Positions 44,376-54,552 of a stretch of DNA of 64,000 nt are shown piece by piece; the stretch's first letter is position 1, and the number at the start of each line of letters is the position of its first letter. The notes under the pieces were generated by a model. The model did not search any database. It was given only the letters and a program-made list of their open reading frames with translations, and was not told the DNA's origin. Made by a program: the position numbers and the translations under genes. The stretch lies in NCBI RefSeq assembly GCF_004331415.1, contig NZ_SJOP01000025.1, positions 1 to 64,000 on the forward strand, given 5' to 3'. Origin of the DNA: Kosakonia quasisacchari. Its GTDB lineage: Bacteria > Pseudomonadota > Gammaproteobacteria > Enterobacterales > Enterobacteriaceae.

Positions 44376-44400
44376 AAAGGCGGTCAGTTGACCGCCTTCC
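44376..44400 (-). terminator. yidC-mnmE hairpin
   Basis: AAGGCGGTCA-GT-TGACCGCCTT is a perfect 10-bp stem, with a T-rich stretch (TTTCTTATTTTG) on the minus strand. It should end or attenuate the yidC transcript before mnmE. Confidence 0.82.
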
Positions 44401-44419
44401 GTAGAGCTATGACTTACTG

Positions 44420-46063
44420 TCAGGAGCTTTTCTTCTCGCGGCTATGCAAACCACGTTTCTCCAGACCACGGTAAATCAGCTGCTGCTGAATAATGGTCAC
44501 CAGGTTGCTGACGATATAGTACAGCACCAGACCGGACGGGAACCACAGGAAGAACACCGTGAAGATGACCGGCATAAAGGTCATGATCTTCTGCTGCATC
44601 GGGTCGGTCACGGTGGTCGGCGACATCTTCTGAATGAAGAACATCGTGATGCCCATCAGGATCGGCAGGATGTAGTACGGGTCTTGCGCGGATAAGTCAT
44701 GGATCCACAGGGCGAACGGCGCGTGGCGCAGCTCAACGGAACCCATCAGCATGTAATACAGCGCGAGGAAGATTGGCATCTGAATCAGCAGCGGGAAGCA
44801 GCCGCCTAGCGGGTTCACTTTCTCCGCTTTGTACATCGCCATCATTTCCTGGCTCATGCGCTGTTTATCATCACCTAAACGCTCACGCATCGCCTGAATT
44901 TTCGGCTGCAGCATGCGCATTTTCGCCATGGAGGTGTACTGCGCCTTGGTCAGCGGGTACATGATGCCACGCACGATAAAGGTGATAGCGATGATGGAAA
45001 AGCCCCAGTTGCCTAGGAAGCTATGGATCCATTTCAACAACTTGAACAGCGGCTGGGAGATGAACCACAACCAACCGTAATCCACGGTCAGATCCAGGTG
45101 TGGTGCTGCAGCAGCCATTTTGTCCTGAATCTCCGGGCCTACCCACAGGGTGCTGTTTAGCGCGGTAGTCTGGCCAGGCTGAACAATAACCGGCTGGGAT
45201 TTGTAGCCAATAGCGGCCACGCCATTACCCAGATTACTGGTATAGAAGTTATTAGCACCGTTGTTGCTCGGGATCCACGCAGTAGCGAAATACTGTTGCA
45301 GCATCGCAACCCAGCCGCCATTGGAGCTGACGTTGAGGTTTTCGTTATCGGCGATGGTGTCGAATTTGTATTTCTCATACTTCGCGTCTGGCGTGGAATA
45401 AGCCGCGCCGCGGAAAGTATGTAACGCAAAGTTGCTGCTGCCGGTATCACGATGAGACGGCAAATTGATGGATTGCTTCAGCTGACCGAAGGCGGCCACT
45501 TCCAGCGGTTTTTCGCTGGTGTTCTGCACGTTATAGCCGACGTTCACCGTATATTCACCACGTTTCACAGTGAAAACTTTGGTGAAGGTGTTGCTTGCCG
45601 CATCGGTATAGGTCAGCGGGATAGCCAGCTCGTTCTGGCCATCAGCCAGCACAAACGCATCTTTTTCCACGTTATACAGCGGACGTGGGCCATTCGCCGG
45701 ATTATCCGGGCCATCACGACCTGTCAGGCCGCTCTGCGCCTGATAGATAAACTGCGGGGTGGTTTCCAACAGCTGGAACGGCTCGCTGGAACCCAACTCT
45801 TTCGGGTAAGTCGGAAGCAGTGCCTGCTCAACATCACCACCACGGGTGTTGATGGTCAGCTCGAGCACGTCGGTTTTAACCGTAATCAGTTTCCCCTGGC
45901 CACTGGCCGGAACGCCCTGGTCGGCTGCGTTACCCGCTGCGGTGGTCGTAGTCTGCGTGGTCTGCTGCGCCGGAGGAGGATTTTTATCCTTCTCCCACGT
46001 TTGCCAGATCATGAAAGACACGAACAACAAAGCGATGATAAAAAGATTGCGTTGCGAATCCAT
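44420..46063 (-). CDS. yidC: YidC, membrane protein insertase
   Basis: Oxa1/Alb3-family insertase, 547 residues (E. coli 548). An N-terminal signal-anchor helix (about 6-24), a large periplasmic beta domain (about 60-340) and five conserved C-terminal helices are visible; the hydrophilic groove arginine lies in FSIIAITFIVRGIMYPLTK. It inserts membrane proteins such as AtpE alone or with SecYEG. Two bases separate it from yidD. Confidence 0.97.
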   Translation of the reverse strand: MDSQRNLFIIALLFVSFMIWQTWEKDKNPPPAQQTTQTTTTAAGNAADQGVPASGQGKLITVKTDVLELTINTRGGDVEQALLPTYPKELGSSEPFQLLETTPQFIYQAQSGLTGRDGPDNPANGPRPLYNVEKDAFVLADGQNELAIPLTYTDAASNTFTKVFTVKRGEYTVNVGYNVQNTSEKPLEVAAFGQLKQSINLPSHRDTGSSNFALHTFRGAAYSTPDAKYEKYKFDTIADNENLNVSSNGGWVAMLQQYFATAWIPSNNGANNFYTSNLGNGVAAIGYKSQPVIVQPGQTTALNSTLWVGPEIQDKMAAAAPHLDLTVDYGWLWFISQPLFKLLKWIHSFLGNWGFSIIAITFIVRGIMYPLTKAQYTSMAKMRMLQPKIQAMRERLGDDKQRMSQEMMAMYKAEKVNPLGGCFPLLIQMPIFLALYYMLMGSVELRHAPFALWIHDLSAQDPYYILPILMGITMFFIQKMSPTTVTDPMQQKIMTFMPVIFTVFFLWFPSGLVLYYIVSNLVTIIQQQLIYRGLEKRGLHSREKKSS

Positions 46064-46065
46064 CG

Positions 46066-46323
46066 TTAGTGTTCTCTGGTTTTAGAAGGTCCTGGCGGGA
46101 CGGGATCGTCTCCACCCGGGTGTAAAGGGTGGCATTTTAATACGCGTTTCACTGTCAACCAACTGCCTTTTATCACTCCAAACCTGCGCAATGCCTCAAT
46201 TCCATAGTGAGAGCAGGTTGGAGTGAAACGGCAGTGCGGCCCGAGTAGCGGACTAATCAGGCGCTGATAGACCCGAATGAGGGCTATCAGGACCCTTGAG
46301 CCAGGCGACAATGGCGGCGCCAT
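46066..46323 (-). CDS. yidD: YidD, membrane protein insertion efficiency factor
   Basis: 85 residues, nearly identical to E. coli YidD. An amphipathic N-terminal region (IALIRVYQRLISPLLG) binds the membrane, and the cysteine-containing segment HCRFTPTCSHYG is the family mark. Its start lies 37 bp inside rnpA, and it ends 2 bp before yidC. Confidence 0.95.
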   Translation of the reverse strand: MAPPLSPGSRVLIALIRVYQRLISPLLGPHCRFTPTCSHYGIEALRRFGVIKGSWLTVKRVLKCHPLHPGGDDPVPPGPSKTREH

Positions 46324-46646
46324 AATTTTTCCAACGCTTCCGAGAGAGCACGGTTATCGAGGTCGGCAACCCCTTTCTTCGCCACCACCACAAAATCCAT
46401 TGCCGGCAGTTCATGCTGGCGTAAACGGAAACTTTCACGCGTCAGACGTTTAATCCGATTGCGTTCATGGGCGCGTTTGACGTTTTTTTTGGCGACGGTA
46501 AGACCGATACGGGGATGCCCCAGCGAATTCAGGCGGCCGAGGATGGTGATTTGCGGCGTGCCAGCCCGTTGTGGCTGCTGGAAGACGAAAGTGAAATGAG
46601 TGGGAGTTAACAAACGTAACTCCCTGGGAAAAGCGAGCTTAACCAC
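46287..46646 (-). CDS. rnpA: RNase P protein subunit RnpA
   Basis: Basic protein of 119 residues that aids M1 RNA in tRNA 5' maturation. The RNR signature KRAHERNRIKRLTRESFR is complete. The start codon is GTG (46646), as in E. coli. It lies 16 bp after rpmH and overlaps yidD. Confidence 0.97.
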   Translation of the reverse strand: MVKLAFPRELRLLTPTHFTFVFQQPQRAGTPQITILGRLNSLGHPRIGLTVAKKNVKRAHERNRIKRLTRESFRLRQHELPAMDFVVVAKKGVADLDNRALSEALEKLWRRHCRLAQGS

Positions 46647-46662
46647 TCAGGGGTTAGCTTTA

Positions 46663-46815
<153 letters not shown>

Positions 46816-46905
46816 CTAAACTTGAATAAATTCACTGACTTTTGCGTATGCCTGAACGGATATCGAACGACTGGCGCGCAAGCCATGGGTAATTAAAGAG
46901 GCCGG

Positions 46906-46934
46906 ATTGTAATAATTGTACACTCCGGAGTCAA
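46906..46934 (-). promoter_or_regulatory. rpmH promoter
   Basis: On the minus strand TTGACT, 17 bp, TACAAT; a near-perfect sigma-70 promoter about 100 bp ahead of rpmH. Confidence 0.85.
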
Positions 46935-47191
46935 TTCTCTTTCCTTATTGCGCTCCTATTTTTGCACAGATCCGCACAAAAAATAAGCACCATTCGACGC
47001 CCGAAGAAGAGCATGACGCGCCGGGGGCAGAATTATACGGAGCCAACAGCAAAGCGCAAGGATCCTCCAGGATCTTCATTAGATCGTTTAAGCAATAAAC
47101 CGTCGTTACTCATTAAATTTTCCAATATGCGGCGTAAATCGTCTCGCACCTCTTGTTGGATCGTTTACACTTACCCGATTCCGAATCGCCC

Positions 47192-47200
47192 TGTGGATAA
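47192..47200 (+). promoter_or_regulatory. DnaA box in the dnaA promoter region
   Basis: TGTGGATAA is a perfect DnaA box, about 50 bp upstream of the candidate dnaA -10 at 47249, for autoregulation. Confidence 0.85.
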
Positions 47201-47410
47201 ATAGTGAAGAATCTGTGAGAAACACAAGATCTCTGGCGCGGTTTACGCTATGATCCGCGGTCCCGATCGCGATCCAGGATCGTGAGCAGGGCAAAAAAAC
47301 CGTAAATAGCGGTTCGCACGTCACCCGGTTGGGTCTTATCGACGTGTGTCAAAAAACATTAATGTTTCTGTCTTTACTATTTATCGATTTTCGTTCGAGT
47401 GGAGTCCGCC

Positions 47411-48808
47411 GTGTCACTTTCGCTTTGGCAGCAGTGTCTTGCCCGATTGCAGGATGAGTTACCAGCCACAGAATTTAGTATGTGGATACGCCCATTGCAG
47501 GCGGAACTGAGCGATAACACGCTGGCTTTGTATGCGCCAAACCGTTTTGTCCTCGACTGGGTTAGGGACAAGTACCTTAATAATATCAACGGGCTGCTGA
47601 ATGATTTCTGCGGTACGGATGTTCCGCAGCTGCGTTTTGAAGTGGGCTCCCGCCCTGTTAGCCAGACCCTGAAAGAACCAGCCGTTGTCGCTGCGCCCGC
47701 GCAGGCGGCGCAAGTTGTTGTGCAGCGTGCGGCACCTGCGGCTCGCTCTGGGTGGGATAACGTCCCCGCTCCGGCTGAACCGACCTACCGCTCAAACGTT
47801 AACGTGAAACATACCTTTGATAACTTCGTTGAAGGTAAGTCTAACCAGCTGGCTCGTGCGGCGGCTCGTCAGGTAGCGGATAACCCCGGCGGTGCGTATA
47901 ACCCGTTGTTTTTATATGGCGGAACCGGTCTCGGTAAAACGCACTTGTTGCACGCTGTGGGTAACGGCATCGTGGCGCGAAAGCCCAATGCTAAAGTGGT
48001 GTATATGCACTCCGAACGTTTTGTCCAGGACATGGTAAAAGCCCTGCAAAACAATGCGATCGAAGAGTTTAAACGCTACTACCGCTCCGTTGATGCCTTG
48101 CTGATCGACGATATTCAATTCTTTGCCAATAAAGAACGATCCCAGGAAGAGTTTTTCCACACTTTTAACGCCTTACTTGAAGGCAATCAGCAGATCATTT
48201 TGACGTCGGATCGTTATCCAAAAGAGATCAACGGCGTTGAGGATCGTCTGAAATCCCGCTTCGGTTGGGGGTTAACGGTGGCGATCGAGCCGCCGGAGCT
48301 GGAAACTCGGGTAGCGATCCTGATGAAAAAGGCCGACGAAAACGATATCCGTCTGCCGGGTGAAGTGGCCTTCTTTATTGCTAAGCGCCTGCGCTCTAAC
48401 GTGCGTGAACTGGAAGGGGCGTTGAACCGTGTTATCGCCAACGCCAACTTTACTGGCCGCGCGATTACTATCGATTTTGTCCGTGAGGCGCTACGCGATT
48501 TGCTGGCGTTGCAGGAAAAACTGGTCACCATCGACAATATTCAAAAGACGGTGGCGGAGTATTACAAGATCAAGGTAGCGGATCTGCTGTCGAAGCGTCG
48601 ATCCCGTTCGGTAGCCCGCCCGCGTCAGATGGCGATGGCGCTGGCAAAGGAGCTGACCAACCACAGTCTGCCGGAAATCGGCGATGCATTTGGTGGCCGC
48701 GACCATACTACCGTGCTACATGCCTGCCGTAAGATTGAGCAGTTGCGTGAAGAAAGCCATGATATCAAAGAAGATTTTTCCAATTTAATCAGAACATTAT
48801 CTTCGTGA
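47411..48808 (+). CDS. dnaA: DnaA, replication initiator
   Basis: Initiator ATPase, 465 residues. Domain I at 1-90, a variable linker about 90-130 differing from E. coli, AAA+ domain III with Walker A GGTGLGKT (170-177) and Walker B LLIDDIQ, and domain IV with GGRDHTTVLHA (428-438) reading DnaA boxes. The start is GTG at 47411 (MSLSLWQQ), 7 nt after GGAG; the in-frame GTG at 47399 precedes the ribosome site. First of dnaA-dnaN-recF-gyrB. Confidence 0.98.
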   Translation: MSLSLWQQCLARLQDELPATEFSMWIRPLQAELSDNTLALYAPNRFVLDWVRDKYLNNINGLLNDFCGTDVPQLRFEVGSRPVSQTLKEPAVVAAPAQAAQVVVQRAAPAARSGWDNVPAPAEPTYRSNVNVKHTFDNFVEGKSNQLARAAARQVADNPGGAYNPLFLYGGTGLGKTHLLHAVGNGIVARKPNAKVVYMHSERFVQDMVKALQNNAIEEFKRYYRSVDALLIDDIQFFANKERSQEEFFHTFNALLEGNQQIILTSDRYPKEINGVEDRLKSRFGWGLTVAIEPPELETRVAILMKKADENDIRLPGEVAFFIAKRLRSNVRELEGALNRVIANANFTGRAITIDFVREALRDLLALQEKLVTIDNIQKTVAEYYKIKVADLLSKRRSRSVARPRQMAMALAKELTNHSLPEIGDAFGGRDHTTVLHACRKIEQLREESHDIKEDFSNLIRTLSS

Positions 48809-48812
48809 CGCT

Positions 48813-49913
48813 ATGAAATTTACCGTTGAACGTGAACATTTATTAAAGCCGCTGCAACAGGTAAGCGGCCCGCTGGGCGGACGTCCGACATTGCCTATCC
48901 TCGGTAATCTGCTGCTGCAAGTTACTGAAGGCGCTCTGTCGCTGACCGGCACCGATCTCGAAATGGAGATGGTGGCGCGCCTTGCGTTAGTCCAGCCGCA
49001 TGAACAGGGAGCGACCACCGTACCGGCGCGTAAATTCTTCGACATCTGTCGCGGTCTGCCAGAAGGCGCAGAAATCGCCGTGCAACTGGAAGGCGATCGT
49101 ATGCTGATCCGTTCCGGGCGCAGCCGTTTCTCTCTTTCTACTCTGCCTGCTGCGGATTTCCCGAACCTGGACGACTGGCAAAGCGAAGTGGAGTTCACGC
49201 TCCCGCAGGCCACCATGAAACGCCTGATCGAAGCGACGCAGTTTTCAATGGCGCATCAGGATGTGCGTTACTACTTAAACGGTATGCTGTTTGAAACCGA
49301 AGGCGAAGAGTTGCGCACAGTCGCGACTGACGGCCACCGTCTGGCGGTCTGCTCAATGCCGATTGGCCAGGCGCTGCCGAGCCATTCGGTGATCGTGCCG
49401 CGTAAAGGGGTGATTGAGCTGATGCGTATGCTTGACGGCGGTGACACGCCGCTGCGCGTGCAGATTGGCAGCAATAACATCCGCGCGCACGTCGGCGATT
49501 TCATTTTTACGTCCAAGCTGGTGGATGGTCGTTTCCCGGATTATCGCCGCGTGTTGCCGAAAAACCCGGATAAAACCCTCGAAGCGGGCTGTGATTCGCT
49601 GAAACAGGCGTTTGCCCGGGCGGCGATCCTCTCTAACGAGAAATTCCGCGGCGTGCGTCTGTATGTCAGTGAGAACCAGATCAAAATCACCGCCAACAAC
49701 CCGGAGCAGGAAGAAGCGGAAGAGTTTCTCGACGTCACCTACGGCGGGAGCGAAATGGAAATCGGCTTTAACGTCAGCTACGTGCTGGACGTACTGAATG
49801 CACTGAAATGCGAAAATGTGCGTATTCTGCTGACGGATTCGGTTTCCAGTGTGCAGATTGAGGATGCGGCGAGTCAAAGCGCAGCCTATGTTGTTATGCC
49901 AATGCGTTTGTAG
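48813..49913 (+). CDS. dnaN: DNA polymerase III beta sliding clamp
   Basis: 366-residue clamp, three repeats of the same fold, dimerising round DNA to tether Pol III; ends in PMRL, the hydrophobic-pocket C-terminus (E. coli VMPMRL). Four bases after dnaA. In E. coli recF begins right at its end; here 146 bp intervene. Confidence 0.98.
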   Translation: MKFTVEREHLLKPLQQVSGPLGGRPTLPILGNLLLQVTEGALSLTGTDLEMEMVARLALVQPHEQGATTVPARKFFDICRGLPEGAEIAVQLEGDRMLIRSGRSRFSLSTLPAADFPNLDDWQSEVEFTLPQATMKRLIEATQFSMAHQDVRYYLNGMLFETEGEELRTVATDGHRLAVCSMPIGQALPSHSVIVPRKGVIELMRMLDGGDTPLRVQIGSNNIRAHVGDFIFTSKLVDGRFPDYRRVLPKNPDKTLEAGCDSLKQAFARAAILSNEKFRGVRLYVSENQIKITANNPEQEEAEEFLDVTYGGSEMEIGFNVSYVLDVLNALKCENVRILLTDSVSSVQIEDAASQSAAYVVMPMRL

Positions 49914-49918
49914 TGATT

Positions 49919-50043
49919 AAAAGGGGCTGGTTTACTTGCCATTTCGCCTTCCGGCAGTGCTCGAAATGCTTACGTACTTCGTGTACGCTCCGCTTTCTGT
50001 GCGCTGGCGGTAGACGAACCGGCTGCGACACTCACGCCCCTGG
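49919..50043. repeat. Imperfect palindromic element between dnaN and recF
   Basis: About 125 bp of interrupted inverted repeat. Inner CGTAC-TTCGT-GTACG is enclosed by GAAA-T-GC / GCTTTC and by an outer pair (TTCGCCTTCCGGCAGTGCT against GTGCGCTGGCGGTAGACGAA). The ends AGGGGCTGG and GGCTGCGACACTCACGCCCC loosely resemble ERIC ends. I consider it a small mobile-type repeat, not a gene. Confidence 0.6.
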
Positions 50044-50059
50044 ACTGATACTCTGAACT

Positions 50060-51133
50060 ATGTCACTGACCCGCCTTCTTATTAAAGACTTCCGTAACAT
50101 CGAGAATGCGGATCTCGCGCTCTCCCCTGGTTTTAATTTCCTGGTCGGTGCTAACGGCAGCGGCAAAACCAGCGTTCTGGAAGCTATCTATACGCTTGGC
50201 CACGGACGGGCGTTTCGCAGTTTGCAAATCGGCCGCGTGATTCGTCATGAGCAGGAATCTTTTGTTCTGCATGGGCGTTTACAGGGCGAAGAGCGGGAAA
50301 CGGCGATTGGCCTGACTAAGGATAAGCTCGGTGACAGCAAGGTGCGCATTGACGGCACTGACGGCCACAAGGTCGCGGAGCTGGCGCTACTAATGCCAAT
50401 GCAGCTGATCACGCCGGAGGGGTTTACTTTACTCAACGGCGGTCCCAAATACCGAAGAGCGTTCCTTGACTGGGGATGCTTTCACAACGAAGCCGGTTTT
50501 TTCAACGCCTGGAGCAATCTTAAGCGTTTGCTAAAACAGCGTAACGCCGCGTTGCGCCAGGTGAGCCACTACGCGCAGCTTCGTCCGTGGGATAAAGAAC
50601 TTATCCCGCTGGCCGGGCAAATCAGCCGCTGGCGTGCGGAATACAGCGCCGCTATCGCTGAAGATATGGCGGATACCTGCCAACAATTTTTGCCGGAATT
50701 TTCCCTGACATTCTCTTTTCAGCGCGGCTGGGAGAAAGAGACGGACTATGGCGACGTGCTGGAGCGCAATTTTGAGCGTGATCGCATGCTGACCTACACC
50801 GCGCACGGCCCGCACAAAGCGGATTTCCGCATCCGTGCGGACGGCGCGCCGGTAGAAGATACGTTGTCGCGCGGGCAGCTAAAACTCCTGATGTGCGCGC
50901 TGCGTCTGGCGCAGGGCGAGTTTTTAACGCGCGAAAGCGGACGACGCTGTTTATACCTGATAGATGATTTTGCCTCAGAACTTGATGACGCGAAGCGCGG
51001 GCTGTTAGCCAGCCGCTTAAAAGCTACGCAGTCGCAGGTTTTCGTCAGCGCTATCAGCGCTGATCACGTGATGGACATGTCGGACAAAAATTCGAAGATG
51101 TTCACCGTGGAAAAGGGTAAAATAACGGATTAA
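50060..51133 (+). CDS. recF: RecF, recombination and gap-repair protein
   Basis: SMC-like ATPase, 357 residues, loading RecA at gaps with RecO/RecR. Walker A GANGSGKT is at 30-37; C-terminal signature TLSRGQLKLL and Walker B LYLIDDFASELD are present. It begins after the palindromic element and is 28 bp before gyrB. Confidence 0.97.
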   Translation: MSLTRLLIKDFRNIENADLALSPGFNFLVGANGSGKTSVLEAIYTLGHGRAFRSLQIGRVIRHEQESFVLHGRLQGEERETAIGLTKDKLGDSKVRIDGTDGHKVAELALLMPMQLITPEGFTLLNGGPKYRRAFLDWGCFHNEAGFFNAWSNLKRLLKQRNAALRQVSHYAQLRPWDKELIPLAGQISRWRAEYSAAIAEDMADTCQQFLPEFSLTFSFQRGWEKETDYGDVLERNFERDRMLTYTAHGPHKADFRIRADGAPVEDTLSRGQLKLLMCALRLAQGEFLTRESGRRCLYLIDDFASELDDAKRGLLASRLKATQSQVFVSAISADHVMDMSDKNSKMFTVEKGKITD

Positions 51134-51161
51134 CCCAAGATTAAATGAGCGAGAAACGTTG

Positions 51162-53576
51162 ATGTCGAATTCTTATGACTCCTCCAGTATCAAAGTCCTG
51201 AAAGGGCTGGATGCGGTACGTAAGCGCCCGGGTATGTATATCGGCGATACGGATGACGGCACCGGTCTGCACCACATGGTATTCGAGGTGGTAGATAACG
51301 CTATCGACGAAGCGCTCGCAGGGTACTGTAAAGATATTGTCGTTACTATTCATAGCGATAACTCCGTCTCCGTACAGGATGATGGTCGTGGTATTCCGAC
51401 CGGTATTCACCCGGAAGAGGGTGTTTCTGCTGCGGAAGTGATCATGACCGTTCTGCACGCAGGCGGTAAGTTCGACGATAACTCTTATAAAGTTTCCGGT
51501 GGTCTGCATGGCGTAGGCGTTTCTGTGGTTAACGCCCTGTCGCAGAAACTGGAGCTGGTTATCCAGCGCGACAACAAAGTTCACCGCCAGCTTTATGAGC
51601 ACGGTGTCCCGCAGGCACCGCTGGCCATTACCGGCGATACCGAAAAAACCGGTACGATGGTGCGTTTCTGGCCGAGCTATGAAACGTTTACCAACGTCAT
51701 TGAATTTGAATATGAGATTCTGGCTAAGCGCCTGCGCGAGCTGTCATTTCTGAACTCTGGCGTTTCTATTCGCCTGCGCGATAAGCGCGACGGCAAAGAA
51801 GATCACTTCCACTACGAAGGTGGTATCAGAGCGTTTGTTGAATACCTCAACAAAAATAAAACTCCGATTCACCCGAATATTTTCTACTTCTCCACCGAAA
51901 AAGACGGTATTGGCGTCGAAGTTGCCCTGCAGTGGAACGATGGTTTCCAGGAAAACATCTACTGCTTTACCAACAATATTCCGCAGCGCGATGGCGGTAC
52001 TCACCTTGCGGGTTTCCGCGCGGCGATGACCCGTACGCTAAACGCCTACATGGATAAAGAAGGTTACAGCAAGAAAGCCAAAGTCAGCGCCACCGGCGAC
52101 GATGCGCGTGAAGGCCTGATTGCGGTCGTGTCTGTGAAAGTGCCGGATCCGAAATTCTCCTCGCAGACCAAAGATAAACTGGTCTCTTCCGAGGTGAAAA
52201 CGGCGGTAGAACAGCAGATGAACGAACTGCTCAGTGAATACCTGCTGGAAAACCCGTCCGACGCGAAAATCGTGGTAGGCAAAATTATCGACGCAGCGCG
52301 TGCGCGTGAAGCGGCACGTAAAGCGCGTGAAATGACCCGCCGTAAAGGCGCGCTGGATCTTGCTGGCCTGCCTGGCAAACTGGCGGATTGCCAGGAGCGT
52401 GACCCGGCGCTGTCCGAACTCTACCTGGTGGAAGGGGACTCCGCGGGCGGTTCTGCGAAGCAGGGCCGTAACCGTAAAAACCAGGCGATTCTGCCGCTGA
52501 AAGGCAAAATCCTGAACGTTGAAAAAGCGCGTTTCGACAAGATGCTCTCTTCGCAGGAAGTGGCGACGCTTATTACTGCGCTGGGCTGCGGCATCGGCCG
52601 CGATGAGTACAACCCGGATAAATTGCGTTACCACAGCATCATTATCATGACCGATGCGGACGTCGATGGTTCGCACATCCGTACGCTGCTGCTGACATTC
52701 TTCTACCGTCAGATGCCGGAAATCGTTGAGCGCGGCCATGTCTACATTGCACAGCCGCCGCTGTACAAAGTGAAGAAAGGCAAGCAGGAACAGTACATCA
52801 AAGATGATGAAGCGATGGATCAGTACCAGATCGCTATCGCGCTTGATGGCGCAACCCTGCATACCAACGCCAGTGCGCCAGCATTAGCCGGTGAGCCGCT
52901 GGAAAAACTGGTGGCTGAATACAACGCTGTGCAAAAAATGATTGGCCGCATGGAGCGCCGTTTCCCGCGCACCCTGCTGAAAGAGCTGGTGTATCAGCCG
53001 ACGCTGACCGAAGCCGACCTCTCCGACGAACAGAAAGTGACCCGTTGGGTTAATGCTCTGGTCACCGAGCTGAACGAAAAAGAGCAGCACGGCAGCCAGT
53101 GGAAGTACGATGTGCGCATCAATAGCGAGTTGAACCACTTCGAGCCGATCATTCGCGTACGTACTCACGGCGTCGACACCGATTATCCACTGGATAACGA
53201 GTTTGTTGTCGGTGGCGAATATCGTCGTCTCTGCGCGTTGGGTGAAAAGCTGCGTGGCCTGATCGAAGAAGACGCCTTTATCGAACGCGGCGAGCGCCGT
53301 CAGCCGGTTGCCAGCTTCGAGCAGGCGCTGGACTGGCTGGTGAAAGAGTCTCGCCGTGGCCTCGCTATCCAGCGTTATAAAGGTCTGGGCGAAATGAACC
53401 CGGATCAGCTGTGGGAAACCACCATGGATCCGGACAGCCGCCGTATGCTGCGCGTGACCGTCAAAGACGCGATTGCTGCAGACCAGCTGTTCACCACGCT
53501 GATGGGCGATGCAGTTGAACCGCGTCGTGCCTTTATCGAAGAAAACGCCCTGAAAGCGGCGAATATCGATATCTGA
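51162..53576 (+). CDS. gyrB: DNA gyrase subunit B
   Basis: ATPase subunit of gyrase, 804 residues. GHKL ATPase domain (1-220) with DNAIDEALAG, transducer, TOPRIM domain starting EGDSAGGSAKQGR and DADVDGSHIRTLLLT, and the C-terminal tail. The ATG at 51162 gives MSNSYDSSSIKVLKG. No sign of known resistance substitutions at the quinolone pocket around KGKILNVEKARFDK that I could check. yidB, which follows in E. coli, is absent. Confidence 0.98.
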   Translation: MSNSYDSSSIKVLKGLDAVRKRPGMYIGDTDDGTGLHHMVFEVVDNAIDEALAGYCKDIVVTIHSDNSVSVQDDGRGIPTGIHPEEGVSAAEVIMTVLHAGGKFDDNSYKVSGGLHGVGVSVVNALSQKLELVIQRDNKVHRQLYEHGVPQAPLAITGDTEKTGTMVRFWPSYETFTNVIEFEYEILAKRLRELSFLNSGVSIRLRDKRDGKEDHFHYEGGIRAFVEYLNKNKTPIHPNIFYFSTEKDGIGVEVALQWNDGFQENIYCFTNNIPQRDGGTHLAGFRAAMTRTLNAYMDKEGYSKKAKVSATGDDAREGLIAVVSVKVPDPKFSSQTKDKLVSSEVKTAVEQQMNELLSEYLLENPSDAKIVVGKIIDAARAREAARKAREMTRRKGALDLAGLPGKLADCQERDPALSELYLVEGDSAGGSAKQGRNRKNQAILPLKGKILNVEKARFDKMLSSQEVATLITALGCGIGRDEYNPDKLRYHSIIIMTDADVDGSHIRTLLLTFFYRQMPEIVERGHVYIAQPPLYKVKKGKQEQYIKDDEAMDQYQIAIALDGATLHTNASAPALAGEPLEKLVAEYNAVQKMIGRMERRFPRTLLKELVYQPTLTEADLSDEQKVTRWVNALVTELNEKEQHGSQWKYDVRINSELNHFEPIIRVRTHGVDTDYPLDNEFVVGGEYRRLCALGEKLRGLIEEDAFIERGERRQPVASFEQALDWLVKESRRGLAIQRYKGLGEMNPDQLWETTMDPDSRRMLRVTVKDAIAADQLFTTLMGDAVEPRRAFIEENALKAANIDI

Positions 53577-53586
53577 TCCGCTGTTT

Positions 53587-53610
53587 CCCCTCTCCATCCG
53601 GAGAGGGGAA
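53587..53610 (+). terminator. gyrB terminator
   Basis: CCCCTCTCC-ATCC-GGAGAGGGG hairpin 10 bp after the gyrB stop. It has no long T-run. Confidence 0.75.
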
Positions 53611-53727
53611 AACCTAAAAGAGGCACTTCCCGCCCCGTTTCTATCCCCCTTTTCCCGCCATCTCCGTGCTGTTTTTTGAGCAGAATCGCGTTAGCATGAG
53701 CCTGGAAATATCTCATCTGGGGATCTC

Positions 53728-54540
53728 ATGGCTATTAAACTTATTGCAATCGATATGGACGGCACGCTGCTGCTGCCGGACCACACTATCTCTCCCGCGG
53801 TTAAAAACGCCATCGCCGCTGCGCGCGAACGCGGCATTAACGTAGTGCTGACCACCGGCCGGCCTTACGCGGGCGTACACAGCTACATGAAAGAGCTGCA
53901 TATGGAACGGGAAGGGGATTATTGCATTACCTATAACGGCGCACTGGTACAGAATGCCAGCGATGGCAGCACCGTCGCGCAAACTGCGCTGAGCTATGAT
54001 GATTATCGCTTTCTGGAAAAACTTTCCCGCGAAGTGGGTTCTCACTTTCACGCGCTGGATCGCAACACGCTCTACACCGCTAACCGCGACATCAGTTACT
54101 ACACGGTGCATGAATCTTATGTCGCCACCATTCCGCTGGTGTTCTGCGAAGCGGAGAAAATGGATCCCGCAATTCAGTTGCTGAAAGTGATGATGATTGA
54201 TGAACCAACCGTTCTCGATCAGGCCATTGCCCGTATTCCGCAGGAAGTAAAAGAGAAATATACCGTGCTGAAAAGCGCGCCATACTTCCTCGAAATCCTC
54301 GATAAACGCGTGAACAAAGGCACCGGCGTAAAATCGCTGGCCGATGCGCTGAATATCAAGCAAGAGGAGATCATGGCGATTGGCGATCAGGAAAATGACA
54401 TCGCGATGATTGAATACGCAGGCGTTGGCGTGGCGATGGATAATGCCATCCCGTCGGTGAAAGAGGCGGCGAATTTCGTCACCAAATCAAACCTGGAAGA
54501 CGGTGTTGCCTACGCGATTGAGAAATTTGCCCTGATCTAA
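53728..54540 (+). CDS. yidA: YidA, HAD-family sugar phosphatase
   Basis: Cof-type HAD phosphatase, 270 residues, the E. coli length. IDMDGTLL holds nucleophile Asp9 and Asp11; late motif GDQENDIAMIEYAG. The E. coli enzyme hydrolyses erythrose 4-phosphate, mannose 1-phosphate and other sugar phosphates. RBS GGGGATC. Confidence 0.95.
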   Translation: MAIKLIAIDMDGTLLLPDHTISPAVKNAIAAARERGINVVLTTGRPYAGVHSYMKELHMEREGDYCITYNGALVQNASDGSTVAQTALSYDDYRFLEKLSREVGSHFHALDRNTLYTANRDISYYTVHESYVATIPLVFCEAEKMDPAIQLLKVMMIDEPTVLDQAIARIPQEVKEKYTVLKSAPYFLEILDKRVNKGTGVKSLADALNIKQEEIMAIGDQENDIAMIEYAGVGVAMDNAIPSVKEAANFVTKSNLEDGVAYAIEKFALI

Positions 54541-54552
54541 ACCGCAACATGC

